The translations under genes and the position numbers were made by a program. A stretch of 64,000 nt of DNA from Bradyrhizobium sp. in8p8 (GTDB lineage: Bacteria > Pseudomonadota > Alphaproteobacteria > Rhizobiales > Xanthobacteraceae). Of the stretch, positions 54,146 through 63,759 are shown piece after piece. Positions within the stretch are counted from its first letter, which is position 1. Each line of letters starts with the position of its first letter. Below the pieces are notes generated by a model. That model saw only the letters and a list, made by a program, of their open reading frames with translations. It was not told where the DNA came from and ran no database searches. Location of the stretch: the NCBI RefSeq assembly GCF_000426845.1, contig NZ_AUGD01000011.1:186001-250000 (forward strand), given 5' to 3'.

Positions 54146-55882
54146 ATGTTCAGCCTCTTACAGAATTTGCAGATCGGGACCAAGCTGGCGATCGCTTCGG
54201 CTCTCGGCGTGCTCCTGGTCGGAGCCATGATCGCAAGCCAGACGCTTGGCAATGCGAGCATCCGCGAAACCAGCCAAAGCGCACTTGCCCAGCAGCAGAT
54301 CGCGCGCGACGCTGTGAAGGCCGAGGCAACAGTTCGCGGCATGCAGCTTGCGGTACGAGACATTCGTCTCGCCAACAGCCCAGCCGATATCCAGAAAGCC
54401 ACCCAGAACCTGGGCGAGCAGCAGAAATCGACCAATTTTCTGGTCGATGAAATGCTGAAGCTTTCTCACGAGATGGAGAACCGGGCTCCGATCGAGAAAC
54501 TCAGATCGCTGGCCGCGAACTACGAAAAGGCTGCGCAGCAGATCGCGCGCGTCCGCGGCGAAGCTGTGGTCGCGAGCGGTGCCGACGGCGCAACGCGCGC
54601 TGCAAAGCTCAACGAAGACGCCATCCGCATGGCACGCGAGATTACTCTGCCGATTGCCGGCGAGCTCGACGTGGTGATCGGCCAGATCGCCGACTACGCG
54701 AGACATAAATCCGAGGAGAAGAATGCCTTGGCCGCGGCGCAAATGAGATCAAGCGAGCAACTTGCGATCCTGGTCGGCGCCTTCGCTGCGCTCGTGCTCG
54801 TCTGCTCCTGGCTGATGTCGTTCCTGACCGTCGCGCGGCCGATCCGCGCGCTCACCGTGGCGATGGATAAGCTTGCCGGCGGCGATTTCTCGGTGGTGCT
54901 GCCCGGTCTCGGCCGCAAGGACGAGGTCGGCGGCGTCGCCGCGGCAGTCGAAAAGTTCAAGCTCGTGTCCGAGCAGAAGGCGCGCGAGGAGGCCGAAGCC
55001 AAGATCAGGCAAGACCAGATTGCGGCAGCGCAACGCAAGGCCGAGATGCACAAGCTCGCCGATAGCTTCGAAGCCGCGATCGGAGAAATCGTCGATACCG
55101 TATCCTCGGCCGCGACCGAACTGGAGGCATCTGCGTCGACCCTGACGTCGACTGCGGCGCGTGGACAGGAGCTTACCACGATGGTTGCTGCCGCCTCCGA
55201 GGAAGCCTCCACCAACGTGCAGTCGGTGGCATCGGCGACCGAGGAGCTGTCTTCGTCCATCACCGAGATTAGCCGGCAGGTGCAGGAGTCCGCCCGCGTC
55301 GCGGGCGATGCGGTGAGCCAGGCCCGCACCACGACCGACCGTGTCGGCGACCTTTCCGCCGCCGCAGCGCGGATCGGCGACGTGGTCGAGCTGATCAACA
55401 CCATCGCCGGCCAGACCAATCTTCTTGCGCTCAATGCAACCATCGAGGCTGCGCGCGCCGGCGAGGCGGGACGCGGCTTTGCCGTGGTCGCCTCGGAGGT
55501 CAAGGCGCTTGCGGAGCAGACCGCGAAGGCGACCGGCGAGATCGGGCAGCAGATCGCCAGCATCCAGACCGCGACCGATCATTCGGTCGGCGCGATCAAG
55601 GACATCAGCCATACCATCGAGAAGCTGTCGGAGATCTCCTCGACCATCGCAGCCGCGGTGGAAGAGCAGGGCGCCGCTACCCAGGAAATTTCTCGCAACG
55701 TGCAGCAGGCGGCGGCAGGCACGCATCAGGTGTCGTCCAACATCACCGATGTTCAGCACGGCGCTAGCGAGACTGGCTCGGCGTCTGCGCAGGTGTTGGC
55801 GGCGGCGCAATCGCTGTCCGGCGACAGTCAGCGCCTCAAGCTCGAGGTCGGCAAATTTCTCTCCACCGTGCGCGCCGCCTGA
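54146..55882 (+). CDS. Methyl-accepting chemotaxis protein
   Basis: Chemoreceptor of 578 residues. Helix 1 (about 12-32, IASALGVLLVGAMIASQTL), a helical periplasmic domain of about 160 residues, helix 2 (AILVGAFAALVLVCSWLMSF, about 208-228), HAMP and the signalling domain with the tip AGQTNLLALNATIEAARAGE. The periplasmic part is a four-helix-bundle-like sensor. The C-terminus (FLSTVRAA) has no CheR/CheB tether. It is followed 284 bases later by a second chemoreceptor; the two have similar cytoplasmic halves and different sensors. Confidence 0.94.
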   Translation: MFSLLQNLQIGTKLAIASALGVLLVGAMIASQTLGNASIRETSQSALAQQQIARDAVKAEATVRGMQLAVRDIRLANSPADIQKATQNLGEQQKSTNFLVDEMLKLSHEMENRAPIEKLRSLAANYEKAAQQIARVRGEAVVASGADGATRAAKLNEDAIRMAREITLPIAGELDVVIGQIADYARHKSEEKNALAAAQMRSSEQLAILVGAFAALVLVCSWLMSFLTVARPIRALTVAMDKLAGGDFSVVLPGLGRKDEVGGVAAAVEKFKLVSEQKAREEAEAKIRQDQIAAAQRKAEMHKLADSFEAAIGEIVDTVSSAATELEASASTLTSTAARGQELTTMVAAASEEASTNVQSVASATEELSSSITEISRQVQESARVAGDAVSQARTTTDRVGDLSAAAARIGDVVELINTIAGQTNLLALNATIEAARAGEAGRGFAVVASEVKALAEQTAKATGEIGQQIASIQTATDHSVGAIKDISHTIEKLSEISSTIAAAVEEQGAATQEISRNVQQAAAGTHQVSSNITDVQHGASETGSASAQVLAAAQSLSGDSQRLKLEVGKFLSTVRAA

Positions 55883-56166
55883 CGGCGACGTGCTGCGGCA
55901 GATCCGGGCGAATGCTACGACGCATCCGCATTAGGGCGGAGGATTTCCCTGCGGCTGCAACAGAGGATTGCAGCGAAGATGGCCGTCGACCGGGCACGAG
56001 CCGTAGTTTTACGTAGGTTCCTGTTAACGCCTGTTTGCAATTATAGGCGCAATCTCACGGGATAAGAACCAGCCAGCATCGTTGGAATGACCCCCGCCCT
56101 GTCGTCCGCCGCGACGATTGCGGCGCAGGTGACTTGCGCGTTGCTGGTGCTACCGGGGTTATCGTG
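55883..56166. other. Intergenic region between two chemoreceptor genes
   Basis: 284 bases. The stretch 56000-56060 is A/T-richer and carries an inverted pair 'cgcctg...aggcg' (about 56026-56050), probably the promoter region of the next gene. No gene seen. Confidence 0.45.
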
Positions 56167-57855
56167 ATGTCGAAGTTGTCGATCGTTTTCAAGCTGCTGA
56201 CCGTGCTGTCGGTCCTCGTGCTCTCCCTCGCCGGTGTCGGCGTGATGGCGATCGGCACGATGCAGAACATCAATGCCCATACAGTCGAGATTGCGGAGAG
56301 CTGGCTGCCGAGCGTGCGTGCGCTTGGCTCGATGCGCGCCGACATCAACGAACTGCGCGTCGTCCTGCGGCTACACCTGATGCAGGAGAGCATTGAAGGC
56401 AAGGACGCCGCTGAGAAACGCATGGCTCCGCTGCGCGAGCGCATCGAGAAGACGCGCAAGGTCTATGAAGCGCTCATAACTTTGCCCGAGGAGCGCTCGA
56501 TCTACCAGCAGTGGACCAAGGCCTGGGCCGAATACCTGAACGGCGTTCAGGAGACGATGGCGCTGTCGCGCAAGAGCCCCGGCCGCTTTCCGACCGATGC
56601 CAACGAGCTGTTGCAGACCAAGGTCGCGAAGATGGCGCAGGCGGCGGATCCGCTGCTGCTGAAGAGCATCGAGCTCAACAACAGCGGCGCCGAAGCTGAA
56701 ACGAAGCAGGCGGCCGACAGCTACGCCACAATCTTCCGCGTGCTCGTCGGTATCATCGTTGCAGCCGTCGCGATCGCGATCGCTGCCGCCTACTATCTCG
56801 TGCGCGACGTCTCCCGCGGCATCGCCTCGATCATCCGTCCGATGCAGTCGCTCGGCGAGGGCGATCTGTCGGCCGAGGTGCCGCATCGCGGCGAGAAGAC
56901 CGAGATCGGCGCGATGGCGGATGCGCTCCAGATCTTCAAGGACGCGCTGATTGCCAAGAAGGCTGCCGACGAGGCGGCAGCGCGCGACGCCGAAGCCAAG
57001 ATCGAACGCGGCCGCCGCGTCGATGCCATCACCCGCAATTTCGAGGTCATGATCGGCGAGGTCGTCGAGACCGTGTCGTCGGCCTCGACCGAGCTCGAGG
57101 CTTCCGCCGCTACGCTCAGCGGCACGGCGCAGCGCGGCCAGGAGCTCGCGACCGTCGTTGCGGCCGCGTCGGAGGAGGCTTCCACCAACGTCCAGGCGGT
57201 GGCGTCCGCCTCCGAGGAGCTGTCCTCCTCGATCACCGAGATCAGCCGCCGCGTACAGGATTCGGCGCGGATGGCGGCGGAAGCCGTCGAGCAGGCGGCG
57301 CGGACCAACGAGCGCGTCAACGCGCTGTCGCAGGCCGCCTCCCGCATCGGCGACGTCGTCGAGCTCATCAACACCATCGCGGGCCAGACCAACCTGCTCG
57401 CGCTGAACGCGACCATCGAAGCGGCACGCGCCGGCGAGGCCGGCCGCGGCTTCGCCGTCGTCGCCTCCGAAGTCAAGGCGCTCGCCGAGCAGACCGCGAA
57501 GGCGACGGGCGAGATCGGGGCGCAGGTGTCCGGCATCCAGGCCGCGACGCAGGAATCAGTCAGCGCCATCCAGGAGATCGGCGGCACCATCGAGCGGCTG
57601 TCCGAGGTGTCCTCGGCCATCGCGGCCGCCGTCGAGGAGCAGGGCGCGGCGACGCAGGAGATTTCGCGCAACGTTCAGCAAGCCTCGGTCGGCACGCAGG
57701 AGGTGTCGTCCAACATCACCAACGTGCAGCGCGGCGCGATCGAGACCGGCTCTGCCTCGGCCGAAGTGCTGTCGGCAGCGAAGTCGCTTGCGACCGACAG
57801 CACTCGCCTGAAGGTGGAAGTCGCGCAGTTCCTGGAATCGGTTCGCGCGGCCTAA
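56167..57855 (+). CDS. Methyl-accepting chemotaxis protein (4HB sensor)
   Basis: Chemoreceptor of 562 residues. The signal-anchor helix is VFKLLTVLSVLVLSLAGVGV. A four-helix-bundle MCP sensor (about 35-185; WLPSVRALGSMRADINELRV) follows, then helix 2 FRVLVGIIVAAVAIAIAAAY, HAMP (IIRPMQSLGEGDLSAEVP) and the signalling domain with the same hairpin tip as the other two receptors. It ends FLESVRAA. ATG 56167 gives the proper signal-anchor start; the frame is open from 56134. A hairpin follows at 57877-57901. Confidence 0.94.
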   Translation: MSKLSIVFKLLTVLSVLVLSLAGVGVMAIGTMQNINAHTVEIAESWLPSVRALGSMRADINELRVVLRLHLMQESIEGKDAAEKRMAPLRERIEKTRKVYEALITLPEERSIYQQWTKAWAEYLNGVQETMALSRKSPGRFPTDANELLQTKVAKMAQAADPLLLKSIELNNSGAEAETKQAADSYATIFRVLVGIIVAAVAIAIAAAYYLVRDVSRGIASIIRPMQSLGEGDLSAEVPHRGEKTEIGAMADALQIFKDALIAKKAADEAAARDAEAKIERGRRVDAITRNFEVMIGEVVETVSSASTELEASAATLSGTAQRGQELATVVAAASEEASTNVQAVASASEELSSSITEISRRVQDSARMAAEAVEQAARTNERVNALSQAASRIGDVVELINTIAGQTNLLALNATIEAARAGEAGRGFAVVASEVKALAEQTAKATGEIGAQVSGIQAATQESVSAIQEIGGTIERLSEVSSAIAAAVEEQGAATQEISRNVQQASVGTQEVSSNITNVQRGAIETGSASAEVLSAAKSLATDSTRLKVEVAQFLESVRAA

Positions 57856-57876
57856 AGGCAAGGCATTTCGGTTCTT

Positions 57877-57901
57877 CACCTCTCCCCGCTCCGGAGAGGT
57901 G
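57877..57901. terminator. Hairpin between convergent chemoreceptor and DUF2339 genes
   Basis: Inverted arms cacctctcc and ggagaggtg enclose 'ccgctcc', 22 bases after the chemoreceptor stop. No T-tract follows on either strand, so strength is uncertain. Confidence 0.6.
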
Positions 57902-57918
57902 GAACCTCGCCTGGAGCT

Positions 57919-60624
57919 CTATGTGCCCGTTTGCGCAGCCGGTGGCGGTGCGGCCTGCCGCCGGAACAGGATGCGCTGGTACAGCCAGCCGATCGCGACC
58001 AGCACGACGCCGAGGCACATGAATGAGAGCGCGCGGTAGACGCCTGTCAGCGTCGACATGTCGATCACGAAGGCCTTCAGGATCGTCAGTGCGATCACAG
58101 CGGCCGAGGCCAGCCGCGCACGCTCCGAATTGACGAGGATGCCGACGCCGAGCAGCGCAACGCCGAAGGCGAGCCAGCCGATCGAATAGGTGTATTGTTC
58201 CGCGCCCGTCGTCGGTCCGGTGGACAGGATCGGACCGTGATAGAAGCGGCGGATCTCCAGCGTGACATAAGCGAGCGCGAACACGAGCGCGCCAGCCGCA
58301 ATAGTGTTGGCGTAGACCTTGCCGCGCTCGCCGACGACAGCATACGACAGCAGCAGCATCAGTACCGCCGGCAGCGCGTAGCCCAGCAGCAGCAGATTGA
58401 ACACGGCGCCGCCGACGTCGATGCGCCACAGCAGGGGATTCTCCATGATCAGGAGGCCGAACACGCTGATCAGCCCGCCGATCGCCGTCAGCACCACCGC
58501 GCCGACATTATGCACGATGCTGTGGCTGCGCAGCCGCAACCGCTCCAGCCCGATCGCCATCGCGAGTGTGATGCAGACCTGCAGCGCGAACTCGAGCAGG
58601 GAGGGGGGCACGGTCATCCGGCCGCCCGTCGCAAAGTGCCGAATCTCCATGAACGCGAGCAGGGCGGTGAACAGGATCGCGGCGGTCTCGACCATGCGCA
58701 GCGGCGCATCGTCGGCACGGCGGCGCAGGAAGATGCTCGCAGCCCAGAACGATGCGGCCGGCACGCCGTAGCCCCACAAGAGCCAGTTGAAAATCGGCGT
58801 GGTGCCGACGGCGTCGCCGACGATGCGCGGATCATAGGCGATGCGCGCGGTGACGAGCCCGGCCAAGATAGCGGCGAGCCAGCGCAGGAACGGAATCGGC
58901 CGCTGCATCGAGATCCAGGCGGTGCCGAGCGACATCAGCGCCAGCGCGATCGTCAGCCAACCCTTCTCCAGCGCGAAGGTCAGCGCCAGCGCCATTGCGC
59001 CGAGTGTGCCGGTCGCGAACAGGGCCGTGGAGATCGCGATGCCTGGTCGGGTCTCGCGGCGCGCGAGCGCTTCGGTCGCTGCGCCGAAGGCGGCGGCAAG
59101 CAGCACCGCGACGATCGCGAACGGGATCGAGCGGTCGAGATGAGCGATGCGTGCGTAGAGCGCGACCAGAATTGCGATCGGCATCGCAACTGCCGTTGCC
59201 GACCACACCACCGGGATGATTGCCGAATTCGAGCGGCCTTGCGCGAGGAAACCCGCGACGCCGAAGCCTGCCGCGAAGATCGCGGCCATCACCAGATGCA
59301 GCGTCACCGCGCTGCCGGTCGCGGTCGGCCCGATGCCGGCCATGGCGCCGCCCGGCAGCACCAGCATATCGGGATTGGCGCGCACCGCCCATTCGGCGAA
59401 CACGATGAAGACGGTCGCGGCGGCCGCGCCAAGGGCGCCGGTGGCCGCCGGCGCGCGCCAGGCGACGAACAGCGTTCCGGCGACCAGCAGCGTGAAGGCA
59501 AGCAACGCGAGATCGGCGTGTCCGCTCGAGAGCACGATCAGCATCGCGCCGAACAGATAGGCGCCGAGCGCGCTCGACGAGACCGGCTCGATCTCGCCAT
59601 CGTCGATGCCGGGTCCGAACATGAAGCCGCAGACGACCAGCAGCGCGGCGAGCAGGAAGCCGGCGATGACATGGAAGGCGTGCGGCGCGACCTGCAATTC
59701 GGCGGCGTCGAGACCCGGGAAGGTCCACAGCACGGCGAAGACGATGGTGGTCACCGCGAGCCAGCGCCACAGCCGGATACGGGCAAGGCCGAAGCTCGCC
59801 GCTGTCACGATCGCAAGATAAACATAGAGCGCCCAATAGTCTGGCTTGCCGCTGGAGACGAGGATAGGCGTCACGAAGGCGCCTACCACGCCGAGTCCGG
59901 CGAGCGCGGGGCCATGCAGCAGCGCTGCGGCGAGCGTGCCGAGCGCGACCAGGCCGAGCAGCACGAAGGCCGTCGCGGGCACGAGGAATTCGTACAGCGC
60001 ATAGGCGGCATAGATGGTCGCGAAGGCCACCGCCGTGCCGGCCGCGGTGAGGATTGCAGGGATGTTGGCGATCGGCAACGCCTGGAGGCTCGAGATGCTC
60101 TCCTTGCGCCGCGTCCATTCGCCGGCACCGAGCAGCGCCAGTGCGAACAGGCCGCCGAGGAATACGCGCACGCCGGGACCGAGAAGGCCGGCCTCGATCG
60201 AATAGCGCACCATGAAGAAGCCACCGAGCGCAAGCGCAAGGCCGCCGATCCAAACGACCCAGCGGGTGCCGAGCCGCTCCTCGAAGCCGGGTGCGGGCGC
60301 CGGCACGGGCGGCGGTGCGCCGGCTTCAAGGTTGACTTCCAGCGGGGGCGGAGAAGCATCTTCGGCAAGGGGCGGAGGCGGCGCCAGCTCGGGTTCGGGC
60401 GCAAGCGGGGGCGGCTCTGGGGCTGCCGTTGTGGTGGTGGCGGGCGCCTGCTCCCAAACAGGGGCGAGCGGCGGCGGCTGCACCGGCCGCTGCGCGTGAA
60501 GGACCTCTTCGAGCGAGCTCAGCCGTCGCCGCAGATCGGCCGCCTGGCTCGAGGCCTTGATCGCGATGAAGAAGGCGGCGATCGCAATGAACAACGCGAA
60601 GACGTCAAACGGACCGTCGAACAT
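57919..60624 (-). CDS. DUF2339 polytopic membrane protein
   Basis: A 901-residue integral membrane protein with one N-terminal helix (FDVFALFIAIAAFFIAI), a short coiled coil (QAADLRRRLSSLEEVLHAQ), a Pro-rich linker (about 50-115) and then more than twenty hydrophobic helices to the C-terminus. GTRWVVWIGGLALALGGFFM marks the beginning of the DUF2339 domain. Function is unknown; a transport or envelope role is often supposed. It is minus strand, 51 bases after the NadQ-type regulator gene, and may be cotranscribed with it. Confidence 0.9.
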   Translation of the reverse strand: MFDGPFDVFALFIAIAAFFIAIKASSQAADLRRRLSSLEEVLHAQRPVQPPPLAPVWEQAPATTTTAAPEPPPLAPEPELAPPPPLAEDASPPPLEVNLEAGAPPPVPAPAPGFEERLGTRWVVWIGGLALALGGFFMVRYSIEAGLLGPGVRVFLGGLFALALLGAGEWTRRKESISSLQALPIANIPAILTAAGTAVAFATIYAAYALYEFLVPATAFVLLGLVALGTLAAALLHGPALAGLGVVGAFVTPILVSSGKPDYWALYVYLAIVTAASFGLARIRLWRWLAVTTIVFAVLWTFPGLDAAELQVAPHAFHVIAGFLLAALLVVCGFMFGPGIDDGEIEPVSSSALGAYLFGAMLIVLSSGHADLALLAFTLLVAGTLFVAWRAPAATGALGAAAATVFIVFAEWAVRANPDMLVLPGGAMAGIGPTATGSAVTLHLVMAAIFAAGFGVAGFLAQGRSNSAIIPVVWSATAVAMPIAILVALYARIAHLDRSIPFAIVAVLLAAAFGAATEALARRETRPGIAISTALFATGTLGAMALALTFALEKGWLTIALALMSLGTAWISMQRPIPFLRWLAAILAGLVTARIAYDPRIVGDAVGTTPIFNWLLWGYGVPAASFWAASIFLRRRADDAPLRMVETAAILFTALLAFMEIRHFATGGRMTVPPSLLEFALQVCITLAMAIGLERLRLRSHSIVHNVGAVVLTAIGGLISVFGLLIMENPLLWRIDVGGAVFNLLLLGYALPAVLMLLLSYAVVGERGKVYANTIAAGALVFALAYVTLEIRRFYHGPILSTGPTTGAEQYTYSIGWLAFGVALLGVGILVNSERARLASAAVIALTILKAFVIDMSTLTGVYRALSFMCLGVVLVAIGWLYQRILFRRQAAPPPAAQTGT

Positions 60625-60675
60625 GAAGCCTCCAGGCCACCGGCGGGGCAGAGGCCGGTACCACAGTAACAGGAT

Positions 60676-61644
60676 CTAGCGCCGGGACCGCACGCGCAAG
60701 CCCGGCGCGGGCCGCTCCTGGAGCACCTCGCGGCGGAAGCGATAGAGTGCCGCCGGCCGTCCGCCCGTCTGTGTCGACATGACCCCGGTCGGTTCGACCA
60801 GGGCCTCCATTTCGACCAGGCGGCGGAAGTTCTGCTTGTGCAGATGCCGGCCGGAGATCGCCTCGACCGTATACTGCAGTTCCGTAAGTGTGAATTCAGC
60901 CGGCAATAGTTCAAAGACGACAGGGCGATACTTCAGTTTTGCACGTAAACGCGCGATCGCCGTGGCGAGGATCCGGCGATGGTCGAACCGCATCGAGGTC
61001 CCGAGCGGGGGAATCGTCTTGCGCGCCAATGCCGCAGGGCGTCCATCACGCCGCGCCTCCTCGATCAGCCCGGCCTCGTACAGCAGTTCGTAGCGGTCGA
61101 GCACGCGCTCCTCGTCCCAGGGCGCGCCGTCGAGACCGAAATAGAACCGCACGCGATCCTTCCGCGGCAGCGCGCGTGTCGTCTCCGGCGTTTCTTCCTC
61201 GGCCCACTTCGTCAGCGCCGGGATGATGTCGCGGGAGATGATCCCCGGCGGCTCCTCCCGCCAGTCTTCCCAGGGGAAGAAGCGGTACCATGGCGCGAAG
61301 CCCGCCGCGTTTGCAGCAAGCTCGCCGTCCACAGGTCGCGTCAGCGCGAGATAGCCGATCGACACCATATGTGCCCCGGTGTCGCCGGCCTCGGCATGGC
61401 GGCCGCGATCGCCGAAGGTGTAGAGCTGCTCGACGTAGCCGAGCCGCAGGCCCGTCTGTTCCTCGACCCAGGCGCGCAGGCCAATCTCGAAGGTGCGGTG
61501 GCTAACCGCATCGAACGGGCCGAACGGCAGGCCGGCAAGCCCGTCGGCGCCTCGTGCGGTCAGGATCAGCGGCTCGTGGTTCTCGATCGCGACGATCGCG
61601 GCGGTGAGGCCAATCTCGATCGGCGTCAGGAGCTGGTCGCTCAT
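60676..61644 (-). CDS. nadQ: NadQ-type Nudix-related transcriptional regulator of NAD synthesis
   Basis: A 322-residue regulator. The N-terminal Nudix-like domain (about 1-170) has a degenerate Nudix box: AWVEEQTGL replaces the catalytic REUXEEXGU, so it should sense a ligand without hydrolysing it. The C-terminal winged helix (about 225-305) reads FTLTELQYTVEAISGRHLHK, QNFRRLVEMEALVEPTG and GRPAALYRFR. This architecture (COG4111) is that of NadQ, the repressor of nadABC in alphaproteobacteria. nadABC with two matching palindromes is 11 kb away. The effector is probably an adenine or NAD-related nucleotide. Confidence 0.82.
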   Translation of the reverse strand: MSDQLLTPIEIGLTAAIVAIENHEPLILTARGADGLAGLPFGPFDAVSHRTFEIGLRAWVEEQTGLRLGYVEQLYTFGDRGRHAEAGDTGAHMVSIGYLALTRPVDGELAANAAGFAPWYRFFPWEDWREEPPGIISRDIIPALTKWAEEETPETTRALPRKDRVRFYFGLDGAPWDEERVLDRYELLYEAGLIEEARRDGRPAALARKTIPPLGTSMRFDHRRILATAIARLRAKLKYRPVVFELLPAEFTLTELQYTVEAISGRHLHKQNFRRLVEMEALVEPTGVMSTQTGGRPAALYRFRREVLQERPAPGLRVRSRR

Positions 61645-61698
61645 GCGATGACGATCGCGCCTGAGAGAGAGATGCGTCGGTGCAGGTTGTCTGAGCGG

Positions 61699-61828
61699 CT
61701 CTCTCCGCGGGCTCGCTGCACCTTTCCCGCGAGCGGGAGAGGTCGCGCCGAAGGTGCGGGTGAGGGCTCTCGCCTCTTTGGGACTCGCAATGAGGTGACA
61801 CCCCCTCCCGTAAGCGGGAAAGCGGGCG
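61699..61828. repeat. Dispersed inverted repeat, 'ctctcccgcaagcgggagag' family
   Basis: Contains ctctccgcgggctcgctgca, cctttcccgcgagcgggagagg and ccctcccgtaagcgggaaag, related to the unit at 9483-9626. It fills most of the 217-base gap between the phosphatase and nadQ genes. Confidence 0.55.
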
Positions 61829-61861
61829 TAGTCCTGTTGCGGCTGCTATTCGACGCAATTC

Positions 61862-62368
61862 TCATTCGAGCTCGATCACGAAGGGGCGGCCTTCCACCAT
61901 CATCGCGCCGGGGCCCATCTCGTCGAGCGCGCGCAGCATGCGGCCGTTTCGCCCCAGTGCACGATCGGCAAGGCTGACGATGCGCCGGTTCGGCGAGGCG
62001 ATCGGCGACGCCGCGCGAATCTTCCTCGCGATCTCGACCTCGTCACGATCCGGATTCAGCGCGCAGACGGCTGCGAACGCGCTTGCGGTGGAGCGGCTGA
62101 TGCCGGCATAGCAATGCACCACCAAAGGCGCGCAGCGATCCCAGCCGCGCACGAAATTCAGCACCTGCTCGATATGCGTCTCCGATGGCGCGACGAAACC
62201 GTCCATCTCCTCGGTGATGTCATCCATCGACACCTTGAGGTGGTTGGCCGGCAGCACCGACACCGGACGTGCCACCTGCTCGACATTGGCCATCACGGTG
62301 AGCACATGGCTCGCGCCCGTAATTCGGACAGTCTCGGGAAGCGCGGCGAGGGAACAGACGTGGATCAT
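61862..62368 (-). CDS. Tyrosine/dual-specificity phosphatase-like protein
   Basis: A 168-residue cysteine phosphatase. The P-loop HCYAGISRS is at 85-93 with Cys86 as nucleophile and Arg92. An Asp-containing loop (VSMDDITEEMDG, about 47-58) may supply the general acid. The short length matches the alphaproteobacterial 'tyrosine phosphatase family' proteins; the substrate is unknown. I use ATG 62368 rather than 62389, because MIHVCSLAALPETV is the usual opening. Cytoplasmic. Confidence 0.9.
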   Translation of the reverse strand: MIHVCSLAALPETVRITGASHVLTVMANVEQVARPVSVLPANHLKVSMDDITEEMDGFVAPSETHIEQVLNFVRGWDRCAPLVVHCYAGISRSTASAFAAVCALNPDRDEVEIARKIRAASPIASPNRRIVSLADRALGRNGRMLRALDEMGPGAMMVEGRPFVIELE

Positions 62369-62521
62369 GGCGGACCTTTTTGCCGGCAATTATAGCGAGG
62401 GACAGTAGGGTGAGCAAAGCGACTTGTCGCCGTAGCTCAAAAAGCGAAGGCGGACGCATGTCCACCGCTTTGTCGCAAACGCGAAAGGATGGTGGGGTAC
62501 GGCGCAGTGCGCCGGCAGGGC

Positions 62522-63136
62522 CTACGCAAACACGGCGCCGAACCGCTCCAGAAACTGCTTCTCTGCGCGAGCCGCCGTCCAGGGTGTCAAGTAGTCGCGG
62601 CGGACGCTGTCGGACAGGCCTGGATCCTTGCCGAACAGGCGCTTGGCCTCGCTCTCGCCGAAGCCGGCGAGCTCGGTTGCCTCGAGGTAAGCGGCGCCGC
62701 GGTCGGCGGCTTTGATCGCCAGCGTGATTTCCTCAGGCAGCTCCGCTGGGAGGCCGAAGCGGATATGGATGGCGCCGAGCAACCGCTTCTCGACCGCCTT
62801 GTAATGACCATCGAGCACGGCCTTGAACGGCGAGATCATGTCACCGATCACATATTCCGGCGCATCGTGCAGCAGGGCGGCGAGCCGCATGCGCTGATCG
62901 GCCCGCGGCATCTCATGCCGCAGCACGGTTTCTACCAGCAACGTGTGCTGCGCGACTGAGAAGATATGCGCGCCTATGGTCTGCCCATTCCAGCGCGCGA
63001 CGCGGGCAAGGCCGTGCGCGATGTCGGCGATCTCGATGTCGAGCGGGGAGGGATCGAGCAGATCGAGCCGTCTGCCCGACAGCATGCGCTGCCAGGCGCG
63101 GGACGGCGCATCGCGCGCGGTCTTCTTCGCCGTCAT
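62522..63136 (-). CDS. HD-domain phosphohydrolase (YfbR-like)
   Basis: A 204-residue metal-dependent phosphohydrolase. The HD motif is complete: His64 (VAQHTLLV), His90-Asp91 (LAALLHDAPEYVIGD) and a later Asp in AIKAADRGAAYLEATEL. It resembles 5'-deoxynucleotidase YfbR-type enzymes; the substrate is untested. The ATG overlaps the tag stop by four bases, so it is translated with the DNA repair enzyme, perhaps cleaning nucleotide pools. Confidence 0.88.
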   Translation of the reverse strand: MTAKKTARDAPSRAWQRMLSGRRLDLLDPSPLDIEIADIAHGLARVARWNGQTIGAHIFSVAQHTLLVETVLRHEMPRADQRMRLAALLHDAPEYVIGDMISPFKAVLDGHYKAVEKRLLGAIHIRFGLPAELPEEITLAIKAADRGAAYLEATELAGFGESEAKRLFGKDPGLSDSVRRDYLTPWTAARAEKQFLERFGAVFA

Positions 63137-63759
63137 TTGGGCTTGAGGCGCGGCTTGCGCCGGGTCTTGCCGCAGGTCGCGTGACAATGGCAGTCGACGA
63201 GATGATCGTTGACCATGCCGGTGGCCTGCATGAAGGCATAGACGATGGTCGGGCCGACGAATTTGAAACCGCGCGAGGACAGCTCCTTGGAGATCTGCAC
63301 CGACAGCGGCGTCGAGGCCGGCACGCTCGCGGTGGTCTTGAAATGATTGACCAGCGGCTTCCCGTCCATGAAGTCCCACAGCAGCTTTGAGAAGCCCGGG
63401 CCCTTCTCCATGATGTCGAGATACGACTTCGCGCTCAGGATCGCGCCGTCGATCTTCGCCTTGTTGCGCACGATGCCGGCATCGTTCATCAGCGCATGAA
63501 CCTTCTTGGCGTTGTAGCGCGCGATCTTCTCCGGCTGGAAATCGTCGAAGGCTTCGCGGAAATTATCGCGTTTGCGCAGGATCGTGATCCACGACAGCCC
63601 GGCCTGGAAGCCGTCGAGCATCAGCTTTTCGTACAATGCGCGGTCGTCGTACTCGGGCACGCCCCATTCGGTGTCGTGATAGGCGACATAAAGCGGATCT
63701 TCGCCGGGCCAGGGACAGCGTGTCTTTCCATCGGGATGCAGGCGGGCGGCGCGGCTCAT
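63133..63759 (-). CDS. tag: DNA-3-methyladenine glycosylase I
   Basis: Excises 3-methyladenine from alkylated DNA. 208 residues. The family motifs are CPWPGEDPLYVAYHDTEWGV, LMLDGFQAGLSWITILRKRD (helix-hairpin and binding pocket), NHFKTTASVPASTPLSVQIS, RGFKFVGPTIVYAFMQATGM and the zinc-binding end VDCHCHATC, with the first cysteine ligand near the N-terminus. It overlaps the ygfZ-like stop and the HD gene start by four bases each (ATGA), so the three form a tightly coupled minus-strand operon. Confidence 0.97.
   Translation of the reverse strand: MSRAARLHPDGKTRCPWPGEDPLYVAYHDTEWGVPEYDDRALYEKLMLDGFQAGLSWITILRKRDNFREAFDDFQPEKIARYNAKKVHALMNDAGIVRNKAKIDGAILSAKSYLDIMEKGPGFSKLLWDFMDGKPLVNHFKTTASVPASTPLSVQISKELSSRGFKFVGPTIVYAFMQATGMVNDHLVDCHCHATCGKTRRKPRLKPK

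Noticed and set aside
58195..60669. Long plus-strand open frame opposite the DUF2339 gene
   Set aside because: Arg/His/Asp-rich low-complexity translation typical of antisense frames; the minus strand encodes a coherent membrane protein.
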